DNA of 64,000 nt from an uncultured Draconibacterium sp. (GTDB taxonomy: Bacteria > Bacteroidota > Bacteroidia > Bacteroidales > Prolixibacteraceae), in the NCBI RefSeq assembly GCF_963674925.1, contig NZ_OY771649.1, positions 124,001 to 188,000 on the forward strand, read 5' to 3'. Shown piece after piece: positions 26,629 to 35,698 of the stretch; position 1 is the stretch's first letter, and every line of letters starts with the position of its first letter. A model generated the notes under the pieces. It was not told where the DNA came from, made no database searches, and saw only the letters and a list, made by a program, of their open reading frames with translations. A program made the translations under genes and the position numbers.

Positions 26629-27435
26629 TTATTGTTTTGGGCGGTAATGTCGTTTTAACCAACTGGCCAAGCCATCAAGCCCGGGGAAAAGTACCCGTTC
26701 GGTAATATTCGCCTGGTCGAGCTTGTCGCGTACTTCCCATTTTAATTCAGCCGGAATAACAATACGCCGGTACACCTCGGGATGTTTAAGCAGCCACTCG
26801 TCCAGAATCGAAGTGGCGCTTGTCATTACCGAAAACAGCGCAAACTGGTTTACAATCCGGTCGTCGATCGATGGCGGTTCAAAAAACAAAGCATGCCCTC
26901 TGCCAATGGTTTTATCCAGTTTCTGAATTGTGGGGAAAACAGATTCCAGCATTTCCACGGTAAACGCGTTGCATTTTTCAAGCGTAAGCAATTCTTTTAA
27001 CGGTTCAGGAATTAGCCGGTTTACCTGAACGAAGTCTACTTTCCAGATTACGCCATCCAAATCATATTTTTCGGTGTTCGATGTGGCAAAGTGCATGGCA
27101 ATGTATGGCGAGTAAGTCCAGTCGAGCAAACGAGTAGCCAAACCATGGTGTTGTGCCAGTACTAAAGCCCGAAGTGGCGTGTTTGCCAGCGAGAAATCGT
27201 CGATTCGGGCATATTTGCGGAAATTACGAAGCATATGGTATTCCAGCTCGGGACGTTCTCCGCAGTTTCGAACAAAGCTGTTCTCCAGTTTATAATGGCA
27301 GTCGGAGAGGCCACGAAATGCAAAATCGGATCGAAACCGGCCAAGATCCGGTTTCCACGACTGGTGGTAAACTTCCTGTGTCAATTCTTCCCAACTGTTC
27401 ACCCGAATATCGTTTGATGTGATCGCGCAATTCAT
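26629..27435 (-). CDS. FRG-domain protein
   Basis: This 268-residue protein has the FRG domain, named for the Phe-Arg-Gly motif, seen here in FAFRGLSD (about 39-46). The second conserved block is LAQHHGLATRLLDWTYSPYIA (about 107-127), broken only by family-typical variation. The function of the domain is not established. FRG proteins appear both as housekeeping orphans and next to mobile or defence genes. No such partner is visible here, and there is no signal peptide or membrane segment. It is followed by a 71-residue membrane-protein gene upstream on the map in the same direction. Confidence 0.85.
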   Translation of the reverse strand: MNCAITSNDIRVNSWEELTQEVYHQSWKPDLGRFRSDFAFRGLSDCHYKLENSFVRNCGERPELEYHMLRNFRKYARIDDFSLANTPLRALVLAQHHGLATRLLDWTYSPYIAMHFATSNTEKYDLDGVIWKVDFVQVNRLIPEPLKELLTLEKCNAFTVEMLESVFPTIQKLDKTIGRGHALFFEPPSIDDRIVNQFALFSVMTSATSILDEWLLKHPEVYRRIVIPAELKWEVRDKLDQANITERVLFPGLDGLASWLKRHYRPKQ

Positions 27436-27480
27436 AATACAATAGTTCCGAATTTTGAATTACCTAATGTACAAAAAACA

Positions 27481-27511
27481 AAACAGGAAACCATTAAATG
27501 ATTTCCTGTTT
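27481..27511 (-). terminator. Terminator after the 71-residue gene
   Basis: A perfect 10-bp stem, AAACAGGAAA (27481-27490) with TTTCCTGTTT (27502-27511). On the minus strand it runs into TTGTTTTTTG. It lies 34 nt after the stop at 27545, which supports that small gene. Confidence 0.75.
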
Positions 27512-27544
27512 AATTCTTTGTTGTTTATTTCTATGAGGAGGGTG

Positions 27545-27760
27545 TTATTCCATACTTTCTTTGGGGGGTGTTTTTTCTTTTTCCGGGGCATCTTTTTGGG
27601 CTTCGGCTTCAAAATTTGCATTTTCCCCGGGCTCTGCAGCTTTTATTTTATGGGTAATGATTTTTTCTACCGGGTTCGATTTTTTTACGAGATCGATTTT
27701 GTTGCTGATCTTTAATCCGAGAATGTAAAAAATTGAGGAGATGAGGATAAGAGCTTTCAT
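27545..27760 (-). CDS. Small membrane-anchored protein, unknown function
   Basis: This 71-residue protein is not recognised. The N-terminus MKALILISSIFYILGLKI could be a membrane anchor or uncleaved signal. A basic stretch (KKSNPVEKIITHK) follows, then an acidic, proline/glutamate-rich tail (EAEAQKDAPEKEKTPPKE). It begins at a clear ATG and a hairpin with a T-run lies just after the stop, which makes a real gene likely. A regulatory or structural role is not inferable. Confidence 0.5.
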   Translation of the reverse strand: MKALILISSIFYILGLKISNKIDLVKKSNPVEKIITHKIKAAEPGENANFEAEAQKDAPEKEKTPPKESME

Positions 27761-27938
27761 GGTGTTTTCTGTTTTAATTCGAACACCAAATTATGTAAAC
27801 GTCAGTAAATACCGAAATTATATCTGTGAATGAGCTGAATTACTCTGCCAACGGCATTTTAAGCTCTGCGAAATGATTCACTCGATCGATTACCCCTTTG
27901 TGCCGAACCGGGGATTTATCGCGATAATTCTCGATTCG

Positions 27939-28640
27939 TTATAGACTCAGTTTTGCCAGGTAGTCGTGATGTGTGCCTTTATCAAGCAACGTACAGTTAT
28001 AACCCATTTCGTTGGCCACAAGTTGCAGGGTGTTAAAATCGATAAAAAGCCAGTCGAACTGCGCCTCCTCTTTCCGAAAACTCACTTTATACTGCATTTC
28101 GCCGTAGTAGTTGCTATTGGCGATATCTACCCATTCCGATCCGTCTTCTTCTTCAAAAAGGTATTTAATATCCGATGAGTCAATTAAAATCTGGCCTCCT
28201 TCCAACAAAAGGCTTTTTAGGTGTGCCAGTAATTTTTTTAAACCTGCGATGGTTCCGCCAATACCCGAACCGTTCATCAGCAACAAAATGGTGTTAAATT
28301 GTTCTTCGTTGTACTCAAAAATATCGGCATGAACTACTTTTACAATCCCCTGTTTGCGCATCACTTCAACCGAAACTTCTGATTTTTCAAGAGCAGTAAC
28401 ACTATAGCCTTTTTTTTGCAGAATGAGTGAATGACAGCCTGCTGCAGCACCAATATCCAAAATGCGGCCTTTACAATTTTTCAGCGCAACTTTTTCGATT
28501 TTGGGAAGTTCTTTTTCGTCGCGGAAAAAATACGATGGGGCAATAGTTTCGCCTTCTGTGTAGTTTGAATCTACCTGAATTTGAGGCGCTTTCCCCCGTT
28601 CAAAATATTCTTTAATGGCCAGGCCAATCGGATCGTTCAT
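27939..28640 (-). CDS. SAM-dependent methyltransferase
   Basis: This is a class I methyltransferase fold of 233 residues. Motif I is GRILDIGAAAGCHSLIL (about 57-73), followed by the acidic end of strand 2 in VTALEKS. VVHADIFEY and FNTILLLMNGSGIGG make up the next strands. The LMNGSGIGG segment, in place of the usual NPP(Y/F), and the GTIAGLKKLLAHLKSLLLEGGQILIDSSD block suggest a small-molecule or protein substrate, not a base, but this is weak. A -7 box lies 50 nt upstream. Confidence 0.82.
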   Translation of the reverse strand: MNDPIGLAIKEYFERGKAPQIQVDSNYTEGETIAPSYFFRDEKELPKIEKVALKNCKGRILDIGAAAGCHSLILQKKGYSVTALEKSEVSVEVMRKQGIVKVVHADIFEYNEEQFNTILLLMNGSGIGGTIAGLKKLLAHLKSLLLEGGQILIDSSDIKYLFEEEDGSEWVDIANSNYYGEMQYKVSFRKEEAQFDWLFIDFNTLQLVANEMGYNCTLLDKGTHHDYLAKLSL

Positions 28641-28689
28641 TTTTAAATATAAATAGTGAATATGAGTGCAGTTGTGTATTTATCTTCGG

Positions 28690-28697
28690 CAAATATA
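28690..28697 (-). promoter_or_regulatory. Putative -7 box of the methyltransferase gene
   Basis: The minus strand reads TATATTTG, a full TAnnTTTG match, 50 nt before the ATG. Confidence 0.45.
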
Positions 28698-28794
28698 TAC
28701 GACTTTCCTTTAAGTTAATCTATACCTTTCGACAAATAAATCTGAATAAAAGTTAAATGCCACTGCCGAAATAGAAATCAAAGGAATGAAGTGC

Positions 28795-29580
28795 TTAAAT
28801 ATTAATAGTTCCTACCAGGTAAGTTACGGCTTTGCCGCCTATTTCAACGCGATCGCCCAATTGTTTGCAATGCAGCACTCCGCCTCTTTTCGATATTTGT
28901 TTAGCCACCAGGTTTTGCTTATCCAGTTGCTCCGACCAGTACGGAATTAACATGGTGTGTGCCGACCCGGTTACCGGATCTTCGTTAATCCCCACTGATG
29001 GTGCAAAAAAGCGCGATACAAAATCGTATTTTTCTGATTTGGCCGTGCAGATTATGCCACGCGATGTGGCTTCCAGCATCTTTGTGAAATCGGGCTCCAG
29101 ATTGGCAATGTCGTTTTCATTTTTAAATACCAGCATCAGGTCTTCGCGTCCTTTAAAACATTCCTGCGGATGAATGCCAAACGCCGTTTTTAATCCGGTT
29201 GGAATATATTTGGCCTCAACTTTTGATGCAGGGAAGTTTAATACCAGCAAATCGCCTTCTTTTTTTACGCTAAGTTTTCCACTTCTCGAATGGAAACAAA
29301 TTTGATCTGCAGCAATATTTAAATGCTGAAACAGAACATGCGAAGTAGCCAGGGTAGCATGACCGCAAAGATCAACCTCGGCTTCAGGAGTAAACCAGCG
29401 GATATGGTAACAGTCGTCTTTTATTATAAAAAATGCTGTTTCCGAGAGGTTGTTTTCCATGGCCAGTTTTTGCATAATATCATCCGGAAGCCACTCATCA
29501 TTCAGTGGAATAACGGCTGCGGGATTTCCTTCAAAAATTTTCTCGGCGAAGGCATCAACCTGGTATACTGTTAGGTTCAT
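28795..29580 (-). CDS. PhzF-family isomerase-like protein
   Basis: This protein has the diaminopimelate-epimerase fold of the phenazine-biosynthesis PhzF family; most members outside phenazine clusters have no assigned reaction. From the ATG at 29580 it has 261 residues and starts MNLTVYQVDAFAEKIFEGNP, the family N-terminus, with GNPAAVI next. The catalytic glutamate lies in NLSETAFF. CGHATLATSHV and DPVTGSAHTML are the two conserved glycine-rich blocks. The frame extends to 29607, but a TAnnTTTG box (29605-29612) overlaps that extension and favours 29580. No phenazine genes are near. Confidence 0.9.
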   Translation of the reverse strand: MNLTVYQVDAFAEKIFEGNPAAVIPLNDEWLPDDIMQKLAMENNLSETAFFIIKDDCYHIRWFTPEAEVDLCGHATLATSHVLFQHLNIAADQICFHSRSGKLSVKKEGDLLVLNFPASKVEAKYIPTGLKTAFGIHPQECFKGREDLMLVFKNENDIANLEPDFTKMLEATSRGIICTAKSEKYDFVSRFFAPSVGINEDPVTGSAHTMLIPYWSEQLDKQNLVAKQISKRGGVLHCKQLGDRVEIGGKAVTYLVGTINI

Positions 29581-29604
29581 AGAGTAACTAATTAAGTTGC
29601 AAGG

Positions 29605-29612
29605 CAAAGTTA
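29605..29612 (-). promoter_or_regulatory. Putative -7 box of the PhzF-like gene
   Basis: The minus strand reads TAACTTTG, a full TAnnTTTG match, 25 nt before the ATG at 29580. Confidence 0.55.
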
Positions 29613-29713
29613 AACGATTCGTTACGATAGTTCATATCAAACACGCTACACACCAAAGTTTTAATGTTGCTTAAACATTACATTATGTAATAAATTGAAT
29701 ATGTTGCTGTGTT

Positions 29714-32122
29714 TTAGAATTTTACCGTAAGTTTTAAGTTGAACTTTCTTGATGTAAGATAATTCGGAACCGCATACTGGTCGCCATAAATACTCGATAC
29801 CCAGAAATAGGAGATGGTATTGTTGATATCCAGCAGGTTAAATACTTCGAGGCTTAGCCATAAATCGGTAATATGCCTGAAAAAAGGGCTGTCGGAGCGG
29901 TTTGCCCGGCTAATGAATACTTTTGAGAATCCAAGGTCGATACGTCGGTAGGGCGGCATACGAAATACATCCTGGTAACGCTCGCCATTTGGAGGTCCGG
30001 TGGGCAGGCGTGCTCCGTAAAACCCTGAGAGTTGCATTTTGTAACTTGGATTTCCGGGTAAATAATCCTGGAAGAACAAACTAAAATTCATCCACTGATC
30101 GGTAGGGCGGGGAATCATTCCATGTCCGTCGCCTTTTATATCTTCTTGGGTTTGCAGGAACGATAAACTTGCCCACGACTGCAGTCCGCTCACAAACTCG
30201 CCGTTAATTTTAAAGTCTATTCCGGTAGCATAACCGGTCGCTTCTTCTTCGGCCAGGTAACGTATACGAACATTATCTATTTGGTAAGGAATCAGGCGGT
30301 TCATGTGTTTGTAGTAGGCCTCGGAAGTAAAACGAAACGGGCGATCCCAGGCGGTAAACAGCAGGTCGGTGCCTCCAACAACCTGAAACGAACGTTGCGC
30401 TTTTGAGTCGTAATTAATGTAGCCGTCGCTTTGTTTCAACTCTTTAAAAAAGGGCGACTGATGATACCATCCCGCCGATAAACGGAACGACATTTTTTTC
30501 TCCCATTCAGGGAAGTAGCTTAATGTGGCGCGTGGACTTACGAGCAACTCATTATTAAAATCCCAGAAATTGAATCGCACCCCGCCTGTTAAATACAAAT
30601 CGCCATTTGCAGTGGGCACGCTCCAACTGTCCTGAATGTAGCCGGTCACCCGGTTCGAGTTGATTTTGTTTTTGGCATTAAGTGTATAAAATAACTTGAC
30701 CTGGCTATCGGAATAAGGGATGGAATAACCGGCAGAATCGCGGTAGATCCACTCGTTTAGCTCATCGTCAATTTTTTCGTGCTGAAATTTAATTCCCCAG
30801 TTTATCAGGTTTTTTTCAGAGTTAAATGCTCCTTTGTGCGAAAAACTGTAAACTGTTGCATTCAGGCTGTTTCGGGCATGATTGAGAAATGTACCTACTC
30901 CCAAATTCAGCGTGCTGTCGCCAAACTCATCCGAGCCCATATTTCGCTCCAGCTGGTTTAAGTAGTACTGCCCTTGTATGTCGTAAGTTTCTTTTTCCTG
31001 TGCATGGTAGGCCGATGCAATAAACTTCAGGTTCAGGTTGGCATTGGGATGATAGTTAGCAGTTACAGCTCCTAAATAGGTTTGAAAATCATCCTGTTCC
31101 TGGCCATCAAAATATATTTTGGTGTTCAGCGGATTTTGCCACGTACCAAAACTTGTTTCGCGGGTTTGCGGAATAAAATTGTATTGGTTTTGCGCTACGT
31201 TACCCAAAAACGAGAGGTCGAATTTCTCATTAAACTGGTAGGTAATGTAAGTCTGAAAATCAAGAAAGCGAGGATCGTATTCGCCCTGTTCATCTAAACT
31301 CCCCAATATGTAGCGGTTGGTTTTGTACCGAATTCCTGAAATATGCGAAAGTTTTCCCTTTAGCGCTACGTCTTCAAAATGCGCCGAAGCACCGAGCATA
31401 CTAACTGATGCCGATCCGCTAAAATCGCTGGGTCGGCGGTATTTTATATCGAGTACCGACGACATTTTATCGCCATATTTGGCATTAAAACCACCTGCCG
31501 AAAAATCGACGGTAGAAACCATGTCGCTGTTTATAAAGCTCAAACCTTCCTGTTGTCCCGAGCGAATCAGGAAAGGACGGTAAACCTCAACATCATTCAC
31601 ATAAACCAGGTTTTCGTCGAAATTACCACCGCGCACAGTGTATTGCGAGCTTAACTCGTTATTTGACGACACGCCGGGCAAGGTTTTTAGTCCGGCTTCA
31701 ATACCTCCCGAAGCACTCGAAATGGAGTTGATTATTTTCGGATCGAGACTAACAATACTTCCGCCGTTACGTCGCTGTTCCTTTACAATTATTTCAGCAA
31801 GTTCGAGGTTGGTCTCCGGCATAGTAATCTGCTTGATTACTGTTTCTTCACGATTGGCATACACCGAATCCTGAAAGGTTTGATACCCCAGCGACGAAAA
31901 AATTATTGTGAGCTGTTTGCGCGCCGGAATTCGAAGCAGAAATTCGCCGTCGGCATTTGTAGTGGTTCCAAGGGTTGGATACTCTTTTAATACCACATTT
32001 ACCATATCGATAGGAACACCGTTCTGGTCGCTGATAACTCCTTTTAATGTTGCATTATTACTTTGTGCAATAGCAACCATTTGGGTAAGCAGTAATAGAA
32101 ATAGAGTGGTTAAGTTTTTCAT
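29714..32122 (-). CDS. TonB-dependent outer-membrane receptor
   Basis: This is an energised outer-membrane importer of about 802 residues. From the ATG at 32122 it begins MKNLTTLFLLLLTQMVAIAQ, a signal peptide. A carboxypeptidase-regulatory-like (CarboxypepD_reg) domain follows (about 28-105: LKGVISDQNGVPIDMVNVVL onwards). The plug domain comes next (VRGGNFDENLVYVNDVEVYRP), then a long 22-strand-type barrel that ends in the aromatic KFNLKLTVKF. No SusD-like partner is adjacent, so a glycan PUL is not indicated; a siderophore, metal complex or small ligand is equally possible. The promoter box ends nine nt before this start, ruling out the longer frame to 32143. Confidence 0.92.
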   Translation of the reverse strand: MKNLTTLFLLLLTQMVAIAQSNNATLKGVISDQNGVPIDMVNVVLKEYPTLGTTTNADGEFLLRIPARKQLTIIFSSLGYQTFQDSVYANREETVIKQITMPETNLELAEIIVKEQRRNGGSIVSLDPKIINSISSASGGIEAGLKTLPGVSSNNELSSQYTVRGGNFDENLVYVNDVEVYRPFLIRSGQQEGLSFINSDMVSTVDFSAGGFNAKYGDKMSSVLDIKYRRPSDFSGSASVSMLGASAHFEDVALKGKLSHISGIRYKTNRYILGSLDEQGEYDPRFLDFQTYITYQFNEKFDLSFLGNVAQNQYNFIPQTRETSFGTWQNPLNTKIYFDGQEQDDFQTYLGAVTANYHPNANLNLKFIASAYHAQEKETYDIQGQYYLNQLERNMGSDEFGDSTLNLGVGTFLNHARNSLNATVYSFSHKGAFNSEKNLINWGIKFQHEKIDDELNEWIYRDSAGYSIPYSDSQVKLFYTLNAKNKINSNRVTGYIQDSWSVPTANGDLYLTGGVRFNFWDFNNELLVSPRATLSYFPEWEKKMSFRLSAGWYHQSPFFKELKQSDGYINYDSKAQRSFQVVGGTDLLFTAWDRPFRFTSEAYYKHMNRLIPYQIDNVRIRYLAEEEATGYATGIDFKINGEFVSGLQSWASLSFLQTQEDIKGDGHGMIPRPTDQWMNFSLFFQDYLPGNPSYKMQLSGFYGARLPTGPPNGERYQDVFRMPPYRRIDLGFSKVFISRANRSDSPFFRHITDLWLSLEVFNLLDINNTISYFWVSSIYGDQYAVPNYLTSRKFNLKLTVKF

Positions 32123-32130
32123 CATTAACA

Positions 32131-32161
32131 CAAAGCTATGCAAAGGTGTTTTATAATCAAC
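32131..32161 (-). promoter_or_regulatory. Promoter of the TonB-dependent receptor
   Basis: The minus strand has TAGCTTTG at 32131-32138 and, 19 bp upstream, GTTG (32158-32161), close to the TTTG -33 element. The predicted start site falls at about 32125, nearly at the ATG, so the leader is very short. Confidence 0.5.
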
Positions 32162-32222
32162 ATTTTATTGTTCAATAAATTGTGCTTCCGGGATAATTTA
32201 TTTTCTAGTTAATGGTTAAAAT

Positions 32223-32241
32223 CCCCGAATTTAATTCGGGG
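32223..32241. repeat. Strong 19-bp palindrome upstream of the receptor gene
   Basis: CCCCGAATT-T-AATTCGGGG is a perfect 9-bp inverted repeat around one base, about 100 bp upstream of the receptor start and 200 bp after the sialate esterase stop. No T-run follows, so it is not a standard terminator. It could be an operator or a REP-like element. The rest of this 316-nt spacer contains CCGAAG/CTTCGG words (about 32290-32375) and no gene. Confidence 0.6.
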
Positions 32242-32438
32242 CAGGCTCTGCATTTATTGCAGCTACTTTAGTTTCTGTAAACTTTTGTTTTTGACCGAAG
32301 GCCGAAGTTAGTAGACCGAAATTTTCTAAGAATTGTTGAATCTTTTTTTTCCGTCTTCGGACTTCTGTCTTCAATCCAATATTTTTTTTTAGAATTCCAT
32401 TCGAGACTTAAACCTGTGTATTTCCAATGCAGAGTTCT

Positions 32439-34448
32439 TTATTTTGTTATTCCCGGCCAGTCATCTGTTCTGAAAGGATTAGCGGGCAGTAACTCCAGGT
32501 TATACAGGTTCAAATCATCGGGATTATCGGCCCAGCCAAAACGTACTGCCACCGGATTGGTAACCGCATACGAATAAACAACCACCGTGTTTTTATTGAT
32601 GACCTCTGCCTTTGCCCAATAAAACTGACGATCGGCACCTGCAATTGAAAATGCTTTTACATAACCGTATTTGTCTTTCACTGCCAGTCCCGAGCCTGTT
32701 TCCGAAAAAGTAATGTAGGCTTTCCCGTCTTTAAATTCCACCGATTCGAAAGTTGGGCCGGTGTATACAATGTCTTTATTGTATGCCACTTTAAAAGCAT
32801 TCAGCGCCAGCCGTTTTCCAACATCCTGTTTGTTTTTCGGGTGAATATCATCAGCTTCGCCAATATCAATTGCTGATGCCATTCCGGTATTTGGCAGCTC
32901 CAGCGTTTTGGTTTGTGCTTCGCGTAATTCTGCCCACTCGCTATCGGTTGGATTTTGTACCGGTTTCATATAATTTGCCAACTGCACAAACAGGAAGGGG
33001 AAATCTCCCTGATTCCATTGTTTGCGCCAATCGTTTATCAAATTCGGAAATACGCGCTGATATTGTTTTGCCCGGCTGGCGTTTGATTCGCCCTGGTACC
33101 AGATTACGCCTTTTATCCCGAAAGGTACAATCGGATTAATCATTCCGTTAAATAACAAGGTAGGATACGAATTGGGGCCAAGGTCAATGTCCTGCATTAC
33201 GGCTTTTGAGATTTTAAATTTCCAGTCGCCAGAGATATCGATTTTTTCCTGCCCGATAGCCACGTACTGATCTTCCGGAGCGCCCCACATCCCACCGCCA
33301 CCGCCAGTGTCGTTAACACGAACTACGATCATGTTTTTACCCGGATTCAGATATTTTTTGTCGATGGTGTAAACTCTTTCTTTATCATACTGATTTTCGG
33401 TTTTCCCGATTTCAATCCCGTTTAGAAACGTTATATCAGAGTCATCTATTTTTCCCAAATGCAGATTTAGGTTCGTTTGTGTTTGGTCTTCGGTAAGGTC
33501 AAGCTCTTTCCGGTACCAGCCAATTCCGTCAATGTCAATATAACCTTGTTCTTCCCACAATCCGGGAGCGATAATTTTGCTCCAGTCGGTATCGTTTAAC
33601 TCCGTATCAGACCAAACGGGCTTCCCGTCTTGCATGCCTTCATCTTCGGTAGGAATTTCGCCGCCCAGTATTTTTCTTATCTCTGCTTCCTTGTTCTTTT
33701 TATACTCCTCAACATCCATTTGTTGCAACTCAATCATTGGCTCCCTGAAATCCGGATCGTTTTGAATGGTTTGTGCGCTGGTCCATGTTTCGGCAACGGT
33801 GCCGCCCCACGAAGAGTGAATCAGCCCGATGGGCACATCCAGATCTTCCTGTAAAGCTTTGCCAAAAAAATACCCAACAGCCGAAAAGTTATGCGCCGTT
33901 TGTGGGGTACATTCCAGCCATTCGCCACTTTCAATATCATCTTCAGGAAATTGTGCCACCCGACGCGGTACGGTAAATAATCGAATATTTGGGTGATTGG
34001 CAGCATCCACTTCTTCATCCGCATTTTTTACCTGTGCCAGTGAAAATTCCATGTTTGATTGCCCCGAGCACACCCAAACTTCGCCAATCATTACATTGCT
34101 TAAGGAAATAGTGTTTTTGCCTTTTACCATCAAGGTATAAGGACCTCCGTACTCTTGTGCCGGCAGTTTGGCTGTCCATTTGCCATCCGAATCAGTAGTG
34201 GCCTTAGCATTTGCCAGAAGAATGGCCACAGTAGTTTTTTCACCGGTGTTGTAGTTTGATTTAGTTTCATATGCAAGAAGGGAAACAGAAATTTCTTCTC
34301 CTACGTTTGCCCAGCCCCATACCGGAATTTCAATTCCTTGTTGAAGCACCATATTTGAACTAAATATTTTTGGGAGTTTTACTTCTGCTTTAGCAGTAAA
34401 AACAATAGCAAAAAGTAAAATGTATAACAGAACGGATTTCGTCTTCAT
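32439..34448 (-). CDS. Sialate O-acetylesterase (SGNH-type)
   Basis: This enzyme removes O-acetyl groups from sialic acids, or acts on a related acetylated glycan. The 669 residues start with a signal peptide (SVLLYILLFAIVFTAKAEV). The catalytic SGNH blocks are WVCSGQSNMEFSL (Ser), GVIWYQGESNA (Gly/Asn block) and DIHPKNKQDVGKRLA (Asp-x-x-His). A galactose-binding-like insert lies between them (about 300-400, DGIGWYRKELDL onwards), as in many Bacteroidetes members. A GGGGGMWGAPEDQ loop is notable within it. The protein is expected in the periplasm. No sialidase or sialic acid catabolic gene is in the window. Confidence 0.9.
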   Translation of the reverse strand: MKTKSVLLYILLFAIVFTAKAEVKLPKIFSSNMVLQQGIEIPVWGWANVGEEISVSLLAYETKSNYNTGEKTTVAILLANAKATTDSDGKWTAKLPAQEYGGPYTLMVKGKNTISLSNVMIGEVWVCSGQSNMEFSLAQVKNADEEVDAANHPNIRLFTVPRRVAQFPEDDIESGEWLECTPQTAHNFSAVGYFFGKALQEDLDVPIGLIHSSWGGTVAETWTSAQTIQNDPDFREPMIELQQMDVEEYKKNKEAEIRKILGGEIPTEDEGMQDGKPVWSDTELNDTDWSKIIAPGLWEEQGYIDIDGIGWYRKELDLTEDQTQTNLNLHLGKIDDSDITFLNGIEIGKTENQYDKERVYTIDKKYLNPGKNMIVVRVNDTGGGGGMWGAPEDQYVAIGQEKIDISGDWKFKISKAVMQDIDLGPNSYPTLLFNGMINPIVPFGIKGVIWYQGESNASRAKQYQRVFPNLINDWRKQWNQGDFPFLFVQLANYMKPVQNPTDSEWAELREAQTKTLELPNTGMASAIDIGEADDIHPKNKQDVGKRLALNAFKVAYNKDIVYTGPTFESVEFKDGKAYITFSETGSGLAVKDKYGYVKAFSIAGADRQFYWAKAEVINKNTVVVYSYAVTNPVAVRFGWADNPDDLNLYNLELLPANPFRTDDWPGITK

Positions 34449-34469
34449 CTCGATTAATTTTCATTTTCT

Positions 34470-34477
34470 CAAAACTA
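34470..34477 (-). promoter_or_regulatory. Putative -7 box of the sialate esterase gene
   Basis: The minus strand reads TAGTTTTG, a full TAnnTTTG match, 22 nt before the ATG. Confidence 0.5.
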
Positions 34478-34551
34478 ATGAAATGAATGAAAACTTCCTT
34501 CATTAAGGCATTTTAAATACCTGAATCTTTAGATAGATCGGTAGATTAGTA

Positions 34552-34848
34552 TTAACGTTTTCCGGATTTTTGGAAATATTCAGAAATAGTTTCTACATAA
34601 GTTTCGTAGGCTCCAATTCCTTTAGGTGTGATACTTAAAGTTGTTAAAGGATAGTTTTTTCGGAACGACTTTTTAACCTTGATGTAACCACCTTCTTTAA
34701 GTTTTGTAATCTGAAAACTCAGGTTGCCCTTTGACGTTTCGATGTTTTCGAGCAAGTACGAAAATTCGGCCGACTTTAAATTTAGCAGGATAGTCATAAT
34801 CGCCAGCCGCACCTGTGAATGAAGAAGTGGATCGAGGTTTTTAAACAT
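34552..34848 (-). CDS. Winged-helix transcriptional regulator
   Basis: This 98-residue DNA-binding protein is of the small winged-helix type often annotated as a MarR/ArsR-like or HTH_34 regulator. The N-terminus LLHSQVRLAIMTILLNLKSAEFSYL is the first helices. TSKGNLSFQITKLKEGGYI is the recognition helix and the start of the wing, and LSITPKGIGAYETYVETI is the wing end plus dimer helix. It overlaps the end of the upstream membrane-protein gene by eight nt, so the two are cotranslated. A membrane protein paired with a cotranscribed regulator usually means autoregulation of the pair. That is an inference. Confidence 0.85.
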   Translation of the reverse strand: MFKNLDPLLHSQVRLAIMTILLNLKSAEFSYLLENIETSKGNLSFQITKLKEGGYIKVKKSFRKNYPLTTLSITPKGIGAYETYVETISEYFQKSGKR

Positions 34849-35461
34849 GGGCTGGTTTTTTACTTTGCAGATACATTAGTACACCCGGAATTACAAAACA
34901 AACAAAGTTGGCTATTGCCCGAATCAGAAATTGGTCAGCCAGTTCTACCCGGGCGCACAGTACTGCTGCAATCCACATTATAACCCCGCTGACAGCTAAT
35001 AACTTGTATCGGTAAATTCCACCTGTAACAAAAAGAGCAAAACCAATCAACACCATTTGAAGAGGGTGGAGCAGCGCAAAATCAACTTCCTGAAGCAGAC
35101 TTTTGGTAACGATTACATTCAGGTTATGCGCAATAATAATTCCCAGCCATACATAACGAGTGGAAATGGCTGTATAGGTTCGGTAGTTTGGTTTGCGAAA
35201 AAATAGATAATAGATGGTAAAACCGATTAAAAATATCGCTGCTACAACATTTAAAACGTCGATAATATTACGTTCCCAATAAACCACCAGGTGAGAAGAT
35301 TTGTAATAATGCAGGAAGAATCCAATTGTAAATGATGCCCCCCATAAAATGAGCAGAATTCCATCTTCGTATAATGAATGTTTTGAAGTTGCTATGGCAG
35401 TTTTAAGTGTTTTCAACATTTCGTTGTCACTCATTTCCTGGTTTGATGTAGTTGATTTCAT
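34841..35461 (-). CDS. Six-helix membrane protein, unknown function
   Basis: From the ATG at 35461 this is a 206-residue integral membrane protein. A short polar N-terminus (MKSTTSNQEMSDNEM) is followed by six likely helices, including GILLILWGASFTIGFFLHYY, VVAAIFLIGFTIYYLFF, MVLIGFALFVTGGIY and AVSGVIMWIAAVLC. I do not recognise a family with a known function. It is first in an operon with the winged-helix regulator. An inverted repeat at 35464-35490 lies directly in front of its start codon. Confidence 0.75.
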   Translation of the reverse strand: MKSTTSNQEMSDNEMLKTLKTAIATSKHSLYEDGILLILWGASFTIGFFLHYYKSSHLVVYWERNIIDVLNVVAAIFLIGFTIYYLFFRKPNYRTYTAISTRYVWLGIIIAHNLNVIVTKSLLQEVDFALLHPLQMVLIGFALFVTGGIYRYKLLAVSGVIMWIAAVLCARVELADQFLIRAIANFVCFVIPGVLMYLQSKKPAHV

Positions 35462-35463
35462 GT

Positions 35464-35490
35464 TGTTTAATTTGTTTATAAAATTAAACA
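35464..35490. promoter_or_regulatory. Inverted repeat abutting the start of the membrane protein/regulator operon
   Basis: TGTTTAATTT (35464-35473) pairs with AAATTAAACA (35481-35490), a perfect 10-bp inverted repeat with a 7-nt spacer. It ends two nt before the start codon at 35461. It may be the binding site of the operon's own winged-helix protein or a hairpin that controls translation. Confidence 0.45.
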
Positions 35491-35662
35491 AGTTTGCAAT
35501 ACAAACCAAATATTCCTCAAAAAATGTTGTAAAAATAGGCTTGCTGAATTTATTGGTCTATGGGGGTGCAGATAATGATCATTGGATTTAAATTCGACGT
35601 ATATTTCGGGTTAAATTTTTCAGGTTTCCCAATAAAATAAAATATAAACAACTGAATAGTTT

Positions 35663-35670
35663 TATCTTTG
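35663..35670 (+). promoter_or_regulatory. Putative -7 box of the fumarase gene
   Basis: TATCTTTG is a full TAnnTTTG match, 28 nt before the ATG. Confidence 0.55.
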
Positions 35671-35698
35671 ATGGAAAATTAATTTAACCGATTATACA

